Positions 46,114-57,400 of a stretch of DNA of 64,000 nt are shown one piece after another (position 1 is the stretch's first letter; the number at the start of each line of letters is the position of its first letter). Source of the DNA: Diospyros lotus (Eukaryota; Streptophyta; Magnoliopsida; Ericales; Ebenaceae); assembly GCF_014633365.1 (NCBI RefSeq), contig NC_068352.1:22539310-22603309 (forward strand). Direction: 5' to 3'. Below the pieces are notes generated by a model. It had not been told where the DNA came from. It worked only from the letters and a program-made list of their open reading frames with translations, and did not search any database. The position numbers and the translations under genes were made by a program.

Positions 46114-47906
46114 GTTGCTGCCAACTGAAAATGTAGCCTCCTTTGGCTACCATTGAGGCTCCATTCCAGCTGAAAATAAAGCATTCTTCTTCTGCAATTG
46201 AGACTCCAATGTCCTTGTGCATATACTACTCCCCATGGCCTCACGAGCAAGACATCCCCCCTAAAAATGCAACATCCTTCTACTGCAATTGAGATTCTCT
46301 CGGTTTCATCCTGATGTCATCCTCCATCAAAATTCAAATAGATGGTGGAATCGCCTGGACTGCTCGCCTCCTTTGATTAATTTTGATGCAACTAACAGAA
46401 TTCTCCAAAATTGAGAATTTGATGGCTGCAGTAGTTTATGAATTGGCTTCCAATTCCGCCAAATCTGCTTCGGCTTGCTGACCCAACACTGCCCAGCCTT
46501 AGAAAATAGCCGTAATCAACCTACTCCTCCACTTCACACAATCGCCTCTGCAATTGATCCAATAAGTGGCAAATTGTAGCCACTGTTCTGCTTTAAGGTC
46601 AGGTTTATTGTAGCAGTGGAAGAAGCCGCACAATTACAGCAACTTGATCGGCCTTCTAGAGTTACCCAGGGCTATCTAATCTCCTGACTCGCCTGCTGCA
46701 ATGATTCCCTATGCTTACTGGAATCGACTGGGCTTGAATCTTCCTTGCCTTCCACGTTCGGCCTCAGCTATCAGCCCAAGTTCAATCTTTGTAACCTTAG
46801 GAAATTGCTCAATGGGTAGTTCCAGTCGTGGTGGTGATCCTCCGATGGCTTGGAATTAGCTAACCCATGTCTCCACTCTTAATTAACACTCCTTCGTGAT
46901 TGAGTCCTGCCCAACTTGACCGGCTTGTAATTTCGATTGGTGAGACGTCCATCTCGTCCGCTCAAACTGTGCGATTCACCGAAAGGCTGCCTCGGCTGAT
47001 GACAACAATTGATACGACCACAACACCAAATCCTCCCTCTATTTCGATCGTTAATCTCTGCTCGTAATGGGTACGACCGCAACACTACGCCTACTCCAAT
47101 TTGCGATCACTTCTGATTCCAAAATCACCACTCACTGCTAGTTCAAATCGCGACACCCACTGCAAAATAGCTATCACTTTGTTAATGGTCGCGACACCTT
47201 CCTTGAGTGATTGTGCTGCACCCACGGATTTTTTTGGAATTGAGGATCGATTACTATGGAAGGAGGCTGAGGACCATCGCTAAGATACAATGTCCAAGAT
47301 CACCTGCCCGACCAAACCGCGATCGCGAGAAGCTTGCTACACAATCGCGATCGCTTGGAACTCTTGCACCAGTCGCAACCTCCTGGCCATTCGCGCCAAC
47401 CTCTGGTCACCCACTCCAGTTGTGACCTTCTAAGTTGAGGACCACTGGCAGATAGTAGCTCCTTGAATTCGCCTGGGTTGTCGAGAATCGTGGCTATATC
47501 TCACCTCCTCTATCACGGTCGGATATGAAAAATCACTAGCCAGAAACCGTCCTTCGAAGTGCCTCTAGAAATCGGCAACACTCTGAGTTTCACCACCGAG
47601 CGTCACTGCTGACTTCGCCTCCAAAAATCGACAACACTTCCAATCAGTTCCTTCGACTCAACCACCGGAGCCTTAGCCGAAGTCACTCTTCCTACTTCTC
47701 CTTCAGATTCAAGCCGACACTCAACTCTTCGTGCGTTGGAATCAATTCCAAGATTCAATGGTCGTCTTCGTCTTCAAAACTCGGACTGTAGTGTCTCTGA
47801 TCTTCCAATCACTCCCGTACCATCGGAATTCACCGAACTCTGCTCGTTGAATATTAATAGGATTTGACAGAATCACAACCGAGAATCGTTGGCTTTGATA
47901 CCAATT
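46114..47906 (-). other. Long leader of the small LTR element
   Basis: Between the 5' LTR/primer site and the ORF, this stretch is more GC-rich than its surroundings, with repeated words such as CAATCGCGATCGC and TCGACTGGGC. It is closed in all frames apart from short ORFs. No gag was recognised. Confidence 0.5.
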
Positions 47907-48406
47907 TGTCATGAACCTAAGACTTAACCTAGGATCAGTTTGGGAATCGGAAGAATCCGATTCAACTAAGGTCAAGAACAGAAGGAAATTAGGGGGAATT
48001 TGAAAGAATGAGGGAGAGATTAGAAGAAGTGTAGGGGGATTAGAAGAATAGAAAAGAAGGAGATGAAGATCAAGGAAGGGGAGAGAATTTGGAGGAGGAG
48101 AAAAACAGATTAAATTCATTAATTTCTTTGATAAGGAAACAAACCCATTACAGCAATCTTATATAGGCATATTTGCCTTCTAATAGCCTAGCACATGCTC
48201 CCATGTGCCTCTAGCCACTTGCTAAAATATTCCTATCAAACTATTCTATCCTATTACAATAATACCCTTTTATTGCTCATAGGGTCATGACAATATGGAA
48301 TATGTGTCTTGACCTCTCTTCCTCTCATATAAATCCACAGAAATGAAGACATTCAACTTCATTTTTTGTGACTTCAATCTCTCTCTCTCTCTATATTTAT
48401 TTGTAG

Positions 48407-51400
48407 GCAAAAGGATTGCACCACCACCGACCTCTTTGGGAATTGTGAACAACGGTATAATGGGGGCTGGAATACCATCAGAACAGATGGCTGCAAATGG
48501 CGCGACAATGCAGGAATCCATTGACAATCCATATCTGGAGAATGATGCTGTTAAAGAAACTAAGGTGTTGGCATCTGAACTCTGTCGGCACTTCTATACC
48601 CTTGGATGGTTATTAGGTTCTGGAGGCAGCATTGCCATCAAAATTCATGATGATTCCATCCCCAAGTCTCGCCAGCTGATTGTCATGTCTCCTTCTGGTC
48701 TGCATCTCTCTCCCCATTCAAATCTTCTCTGCTTGCATGAATTCTTTGTGTTCTTCTGGCATGATATTTGTATGGCTTCATCTCTCTGTGGAGTTTTTCT
48801 TTCTTTACTTGTGGAAATATGTTTGCTGTGCAGGTGTACAGAAGGAAAGAATGGTTCCAGAAGACATGTATGTGCTTTCTTCTGATGGATTTATTTTGTC
48901 TACACCTCCTCTCAGGCCCTATCCATATAAACCCCTGAAGTGTACTGATTGTGCTCCTCTCTTCTTAAAGGTAACTGTGTTTTCATTCAGTTTTTACTTT
49001 TCATTTTATTTTATTTATTCATGTTATTTTATTTCATTTCTTTTGTGTTAGTGTGATGACTGATGAGGATAGAGGCCTAGCCTGCTGGCTCATCTTTTAA
49101 TCCAAGAAAACTTTTGGCTTTATAGTGGCTTTGGTGTCATGTTGTTTCTTGACCTTTGAGGTCATCTGTGTTCAAGCTGCAGTTATGCGCAAAATATTAG
49201 AGTCGCAAGTTGTAGTGCATTGGAATCCATTGTTTCTATGCTCATAATAGAATCTTAGGATTTGAAGTGACAAAATATTTTATTGAAAATACTGATGTTC
49301 ATTGACGGTTTTTGTAGGGTTGTGTTTTATTTCAAATCTTTGATTATTTGAACCAATCATGAAAGCATTAGACAGCCTCAAAACATTGATACAGTTCAAA
49401 TCTTTTATTGTTTGAACCTTAATTGTGGAGGTGGTACTTTTTTGGGGTCTGCTCTCTATGAATAAAGAAGCACCTTTTTGATGGTATATATTTTACTATA
49501 TATAATGACTTTGGGGAACATGATTGGGATATGTGACATAGTTAGTGCTGTAGATATGCAAATTTATTTTTTATTTATATAATAGCTATATAAAACTAGG
49601 AAATTGTATATTTACTATTTAGATCAGTTGACTTTTGATTCTTAGAATCCCTGATTTTTAGGAATTGATAAAGAGGTGGAATCTCCTTAATTAGGTAGAC
49701 CTTTGAATATAAATACAGTCGATGCACAACACATTCAAAAATAACAAAGGTTTTACTTTTCTCCACAGTAACAGATAACATAATGAGAATAGAATCAACT
49801 TTTTCATTGATCAATGCATATTTTTGTTTGATTTTGATGGTGCTTTGTGGGTTTTCCATGATCTTTTCAATGAAAAAGTTGATTCTATATCCGATAATAC
49901 ACTGATAGCATAGGCTATATCTTTGCAATAAAAGTTTGTGTTCCCTTTGGAAATCTGGTTTTGGGTTAAAAAGATCCTTTGAAGAAAGAAGTAATTCTTC
50001 TAGATCTTGAACTGAATATTGCTTTACAATATATACTAGATGGGAGATCATATCTCGATATCTTTGAAAAGAGAATAATAGAGAAGGTCACGAAAAATAC
50101 AAAAGGGAAAGAAAGAAAAAACAGAAAAAAAAAAAGAACTTCTAAGAAATCTCCAATAATCCTAAGAAATAGGAAAATGACATATTTAAGAAAGGAGATA
50201 TATTTAGGAATAAATCCTAAGAAATCTCCATCAATCTTCAACACTCCCCCTTCAAGCTGGAGCCGTAGCAGATCTTGGAGGAAAATCCTCAGGTAATCTG
50301 GCCTGAAGCATTGTAGAAATCATCCTCATCATTCCATCCATCCTTTGGTTGGTGTTAGTCGTAATTCCATCTAGCCTTTGGTTGACATTAGTGAGTTGTT
50401 CCGTAAAACTTCTTTCCATGTTTTGCACAACTTCTCTGATTAGTGCATTTTCTTCTCTGCTAAGACTCACCTCCTCCTGTGTCTGTTTTAAACCTAGCTC
50501 CAGAACATCAAGCCGCACCTCCAACTGCTTCATCTTTGTTCCTTCTGCCATTTCCTGAATTCACTTACTCAAAAAAAATTGTTTTCTGATCTGCTTCAAA
50601 GGACCGACTATGAGCAGCAATCACCTGTGATTGGCTAGATCTTATTCAGCCTCCGGACTCAATTGATTTGATCTGCCTTCAAATTCTAATTGAAATTAAC
50701 TGCTGGGTGACAGATCTGAATCAGCCTCCTGAATCAACTGTTTCTGTATCAGCTTCTAAAATTCACCTAGCTTGCCGGAAATCGCTTGGCTCTATTTCAA
50801 TTTAACAGCTGAGAAACAGCCTATGGGTATTGCCTGAATTTGCTTCAATTAACAGCCGAGAAACAACCTATAGATATGGCGTGAATCTGTTTCTAGCACT
50901 CGCCTTCCTAACTCGCCTCAATTGCAATTCGGCAGTCAAGGACCACCGGCTTTGATACTAAATGTCATGCACTTAGGGTTTAGAAAGGAATTTGGAAGAA
51001 ATTGGGGGAGAGAGCAAAAAGGGAGGGAGAAACAGAGCAGAAAGAGAGAGAGAGCAAAGAGAATTGAGGCAGAACAGGGGAGATTGAGAGAGAGAGAAAT
51101 CTAGAGAGAAATGACTAAAATTCAGGTTATCATTCGACAATAACATTCTCTAACTAATCTAGCTTATTTATGGACTGTTTTATCTTTCAGTTAGTAGTTA
51201 ACTGAAAGATACAACATAAATCAACAGCTTAAGGTACAATACAATAAATGCATTATACTACAACTACTATTACATTTACTACTATACCCTCGGGGTCAGT
51301 GTTCTAAAAATCGGCCTAGGCAGTTGCCTAGGTGCCGTCAAGGCGCTAGACGGCCACTAGCTGCCACGATTATGGCATAATTGGCCCCCTTAGGTGCGGT

Positions 51401-54400
51401 TTGGCTAATTGGTACTGGGCGGCGCCTAATCGGCCAAGGCGGCCGCCTAGCCGCATGAACCGCCTGGGCCGATTATGGCCTAATCGGCCGCATGGGCCAC
51501 ATGAATCACTTGGGCCACCTAATCCATTTTGTATAAATCAATAGTTAGGGTTTTTGTTTCCCCCTACCTCTTATCTCTCTCGTCACTTTCCCTTTCTCTC
51601 TCTCGCACACCACCGCTGACCGTCTCTTACTGAATCGTCGTCGCCGCTTGCCCTTTTTGTCTCAACCTTTCTTGTCGCACGTCGCCGCCGTCTCTTGTGG
51701 AGTCGCTTCAGTCGTCTCTCTTGGCCCCGATTTCCCTTGGTCGTCGCCGCCAATCATCTCTCTCGTGTTCTTCCTCTGCCCTAGCCTGATACCCCAGTTT
51801 ATATATACTTAGAAATTATCAAAGACAATGTCTTGATTGAATTAAAATGAATGTGTACAATATCCTCTTTTAAGGAGAGGATTATTAGCAAAGAAGGAAA
51901 GAAATAATAGACAACATCCTACCATCCTAATTTACATTATTGTCTTTCCATATTTACATAATATTTACATAAAACACTGATCCTAGAGATCAGCCTTAAT
52001 TGAGCATAATTCTAGCACACACACACATATATATATAAGTTTTTGTTTATATAACAGATTTATTTATACATATAAATATATTGTTTATCTATAAATTTAT
52101 ATATATATAAACAACTGTTTATATACATAAATATATTGTTTATATAAGTTTCTGATTTATATATATAAGTTTTATTTATCTTTTTAACTCTGCTTTATCT
52201 GAAAATAACATGAAATCACATTAGAAACTAAAAAAAAAAAAAAAAAAAGCGGTTTGCCTAGGCTCTAGGCCCCAGTCTGGTGCCCGACTAGCGCCTAGCG
52301 CGTTTTGGAAACACTGCTGGGGTCGTGACACATTGATCCTTTGAAGCTCTCTAGGATTGATGTCATGTTCTTGGAAGTCTCAGACATCTTCCCACTGAAT
52401 AAGCATAAAACAATGAAGGAGATTGAAGGAAACAAGAATGGTAATGAAGGCCAAAGTAGCAAAGATGATGGTGATAAAGGCCAACAAGAAATCGCGGGAA
52501 GAACATAGGTCAGCAATGAAGGATGACAAGAAACAATGGATAACGTAAAGGGTTATAGGTACCCGGTTATGAGCCGCTCTGATACCATGAAGAAAGAAAT
52601 AATTCTATCTTGAACTGAATATTGCTTTACAATATATATTTAGAGATCGGGAGATTATATCCCGCTATCTTAGGAAAGAGAATAATAGAGAAGATCTTGA
52701 AATATACAAAAGGGAAAGAAAGAAAAAAGAGGAAAAAAAAACCTTCTAAACAATCTCCACTAATCCTAAGAAATAGGAAGAGGACATATTTAAGAAAGGA
52801 AATATATTTAGGAATTAATCCTAAGAAATCTCCAATGATCTTCAACATCCTTGACCATTTAGATTTCTTTTGTCTCGAGGCACAGTGACTTGGTTACATG
52901 GTGTAAAGTTAATCTTGCTCGTTGTTTTAATGTTATTAATCATTCATGCTAAAGTAAGAAACATAGTACGTATTTTATCAGATAGCAACCAAAGCTTGCC
53001 CCTAGTGTCCTCTTTTTCTGAGTAGACTTCTCAGTTGTGTATGCTATTATTGAGTTAGGTTGTGCTATATCAATAATGGAGTGGCTTGAATTAAATTGTT
53101 TTTGTAGTCTGTTATGGAGCTTGATACGTTTTATTGGGACTTGGGGCTTATATCTTAATAGTTTAACCTTTTGGTAGAATTGTTGACTTAATATGATATT
53201 GGATCTGTAGTTTCAGGTTAAAATATTGTCAATTTATTCTATGAATTCCTTTTTTGTTTTTAGTTCTTGCTCTATTTGTTATGTGTGTATTTTGCCTTTC
53301 TTTTATATTTGGCTTTAAATCCTGTTGGAATATCAAATCAAAAAGTTTGAATATGGATAAAACCAAGAGATAAGGTTGGTTGGAGATAAATTTGAAAACG
53401 GATGAGACCAAGAGATAAGGTTGGTTGGAGATAAGAGAAGATTCAAAAAATTAAACTGATAAAGAGGTAAATTCCTAAGAAAAAGGAGGTAGTTGATTTC
53501 AAGTGATAAGTCCAGCTTTAGTGATAAACTTTATCCTTTAAAGATATTCAATTTTCCTATTTTTTAGGAGATGTTGTAGAAGAATTCTTGTATATATACC
53601 CCATTCGTATACTCAATAAAATATTGAAGCAGTTTTCCATTTCATTAAGTAAGTTTTTTTCTTCCTCTGTAATCGAGTATTCTTCCAACGTTGCTTCAAT
53701 CAACTGTTATTAGTTATGTTCAAATCCATATGCAAGATGTGGTTGCATGTGCATGAGCTTTCAGAGAAGCTGGGATATACATTGTTGAACTCATTTCCTA
53801 ATAGCTTAAGCATTGGACAATTGGTTCCTTAACTTAGGGAAACTTGAGGCTGATTGTGCTATAAAGTCAAGTTGGTATTTGTTGGAGTACAAGAGTGAAT
53901 ACAACAAATACCAAGCCTTAACCCCACTAGGTATATGCATTCTAATTTTCCAATTAGCTCTATCCATTGACCATATCATTTGTGAGGCCATTTTTTTCTA
54001 TGCCATGCCTCAAGTTTCTTACCAAGTTTCCTTTGTACTCTTCATGATGCGGAACAACTGGAATGATTGTGGAAAATTGAAGAGGAAGAGAAGAAAGTAG
54101 GGGGAGAAGGAGAAGAAGCATAGAGGGAGATGGAAGCCTGAGAAAAAGAGAGAGAAAGAAGGATTCCATCAGAGAGTCAATAATTTTTATTCACTAAATC
54201 AAAAACATATTTATGAATTGCACCCATGAGCCTTATACATAGGCTTTAATAAGACCGAAGAAACAACTACAACTCTTGTAAAACTATGCTTAGCTAATAT
54301 GGTAACCTACAACAACAACACGAGTCTCCCACAATAGGAAAAAAACTAAAATAAAACTAAAATGCACTTAGATAGATCTACTAAAAGTCCTAATAAAACT

Positions 54401-57400
54401 AAAAATACATTTAGGTAGATCAAAAACTCCTACTCACATAACATTAGTATCTTTATTTGTTTTGATTCCTATCAAGTCTCTCACAATAGGGAAAAAACTT
54501 GTTCTCAAGATTTGTATTACCCAAACATATAGTGAGTGGTTGTGGGTGGGTGGGCTTAGAAAATTCATTTGCAACCAATGCCTTAATAGATGGAGAGAGT
54601 GTAGCTTGCATTGCTTTGAATGATGTGACTACACTACTCTTGAGAGGAAATTCTTAATTTGGTCAAGCAAGGGAAAGAGTTTCATAGATTGAAGTTGGTG
54701 GGTGAACGCACGTATTCCAATTTCCTAACCTGCCATTTGAACTTGCTTTGCACATATGCCATTCTAAGTTGGCTTGATGCTGGAATCTTGCCGGAGATTG
54801 GTTGCTACTAGGGGGTGCGCACGGTGCGGTTTGGCCGGTTTGAACCATTTTCAGCTCGCTAAACCGCTAGTGCGGTTTTCCGACCAAACCAGATCGCGGT
54901 TTGGTTGGGGTGTGGCCAAATCGCACCGCATTTGTGGTTTGATTTGTTGTGGTTTGAAAATAACCTGTTCAACATTTCAACATACAACATCCAACCTGTT
55001 ATAAATAAACAAAACATGCCTTAACATTGTTATAACCTATCCAACATGTTCAACAATTATAACCTGTCCGCAACTATTTAGCAATTATAATCTATTGGCA
55101 ACATATTCAACAACTATTTATCAATGAATTATAGTTGGCAACCACCAATCATAACTAAGTATTTAAAGTCCAAAACGGCAAAAACATGTGACGCAATAAC
55201 ATAACCATTCAAAATAAGATAAGTTACAATCCGATCAAAATACAAACTTAAAAGTTCAAAATTCACAACACAACCACACATGCTCCAAGCCTCCGACTTC
55301 AACTTTATCACTAATCAATGTTTACAGTATCTGTTGTCATAGTGGACTTATCTGTAATATTAAGAGAAACAATAAAGTTAGAAAAATAAAATGTTAAGAG
55401 TTAATACAAATAAAATAATAAACATGTTTGATGAGTAAATAAAAAATTACCATATTCAATTGATTCATAAGTAGCATGTTCTTCTAATACTGAAGTCATA
55501 TCCAATGGTAAAGACGTCCCTCTCAACCAATTTTGGCAACAAATCAACGCTTCTACCATAGATGGACACAATGAACTCCGAAAGCAATCAAGCACCCTAC
55601 CTCTAGTGCTAAAAGCTGACTCAGAAGCGACTATTGACACTTGGATGGCAAGAACATCTCGAGCAATCTCTAATAGGATATGGTACTTTGATGAAGTTAT
55701 CTTCCACCAATAAAATATATCTCAAAAGTATTATTTCTTATATCCTCATTAGGCTCAGCTAAGTACCTTTCAAGCTCATTTTTTATTTCAAAAGCATTAT
55801 CTTCAATACATTCTTTCTCAAAATCAGATTTGAACATGTTAACATCATCATCCTCATCAGAATCCACAACTGAAATCTTTTGTTCAGAACTTGTCCCACC
55901 TTGTTTATGTTCTCTTGATTGTCCATTTGAGTTATTTGTTGCATAAAAATGCACTAACTTCCCTAGAGCGCTCTTGATAGAATCCATTACATTTTTAACT
56001 TCATCTTCAGAATAGAGCTTGTGTAAACAAAATGCGACATATTTCATTTTGTACCTAGGATCAAGCACAACCGCCACATAAAGAAGTATATTTTGTTTTT
56101 CAATGTTGCCCCTATACTTATCAAATTTTATCTTCATGCTTGAAGCCATATCTTTCAAGATTGATTCGTATGATGAACTCCACTTGTTTAGTCTTCTACG
56201 TACATTACAAATTTCATGAAAATAATTATTTGCAGTAACATTCAAAGAGGCACTAAACACGAGAGTAGCATCATAAAAAGTCTTCAAAAACTTGCAGGAC
56301 GTTGCACAATTCTCCCAGTCTTTAGAATTTGGTGGCTTAATAGGCCTTTTCCCATTTCTATCATTTTCACAAAAATGTTGCAAATAGAGCAAATCCTCTT
56401 CTTCCAACAATTTAAACATGTCAACAAATCTCAGTGCATGCTCCAACATTAAATAAGTGGAGTTCCACCTTGTTGGAACATCCAAGCACACAAGAGCCTT
56501 CTCTTCTTTACAAGTATTCTTGACACAACTTTTGAATCTTGCCAACCTTGAAGGAGAAGCTCTAACATATCTAACTGCGTTATGTATAGCCATAATAGAG
56601 AAGTCCAGTTCCTTTAAGCTCTCACCCACTACCAAATTAAGAATATGAGCCGAACATCTCACGTGTAAGAATTCCCCATCACAAACAACACTGTTCCAAA
56701 TTTGCAATCTTTTCTTAATGTGCCCAATAGCCCCATTGTTAGAAGCAACATTGTCAATTGTGATTGTGAAAACCTTCTCAATACCCTATTGTTTCAAACA
56801 CGCGTCAATTGCTTTACCAATTGTCTCTCCCTTATGATTTGGAATTTCACAAAAGTTTAAGATTCTTTTTTGTATTTTCCATTCAAAATCTATAAAATGA
56901 GCCGTAAGCACCATATAGTTGACATTTTGAATAGAAGTCCATGTATCAGTGGTAAGGGAGACTCTTTGTGAATTCTTAACAAAAAATGACTTCAACTTCT
57001 TCTTCTCATCATTGTAAACTCTAATTATATCCCTAGCAATTGTAGTGTGTGAAGGAGGATCAAACTTAGGGCATGCAACACCACAAAATAATCTAAAACC
57101 TTCTTGCTCCACAAACCTAAATGGCAATTCATCAATGACAATCATTTCGGCACATGCTATCCTACAAGCTGCCTGACTAAATCCCATAGTTAGAAGATTA
57201 CTACCTCCAACACTTCCATCCTCATTGTCACTATTCTTTAGATAACGTAAAATCTTATGCTTCTTATCTTTTACTCTGTAAGGATTCTTCTTACATTGAT
57301 TGTTTACATGGTTCCAAAGAGTACTTGTCCCATTTTTTCTAGTATCACTTGCATAATTTTTACCACAATAGTTGGACACAGCTCTAGGGTTTGAAGGGTC

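Larger units (their letters stand above)
44620..48292 (-). mobile_element. Small LTR retrotransposon without recognisable gag-pol, 3673 bp
   Basis: LTRs are 44620-45002 (383 bp) and 47907-48292 (386 bp). Both begin TGTCATGAACCTA and end AGGGTCATGACA on the plus strand. ATATG flanks the element at 44615-44619 and 48293-48297. On the minus strand TTGGTATCAAAGCC, a primer-binding-like site, follows the right LTR, and AAGGAGGGGGGAATTG, a polypurine tract, precedes the left LTR. The 2.9-kb interior has no protease, reverse transcriptase or integrase but holds one long ORF. It needs enzymes from another element. LTR start and primer site resemble the gypsy pieces at 50948-52330. Confidence 0.92.
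49980..52847 (-). mobile_element. Chimeric copia-type LTR element in DEP1 intron 2
   Basis: LTRs are 49980-50243 (264 bp) and 52588-52847 (260 bp), beginning TGAAGAAAGAA and ending ATCTTCAACA on the plus strand. TCCTT flanks it at 49975-49979 and 52848-52852. On the minus strand TGGTATCAGAGC follows the right LTR, and CTTGAAGGGGGAG, a copia polypurine tract, precedes the left LTR. The interior holds a copia leader and a 19-codon gag start, then a gypsy-type LTR, primer site and Gag N-terminus in place of copia pol. It has no enzyme genes. Confidence 0.9.

Noticed and set aside
53813..54100. 95-residue plus-strand ORF with hydrophobic stretch
   Set aside because: No family was recognised, it is in intron 2 of DEP1, and no splice or promoter context supports it.
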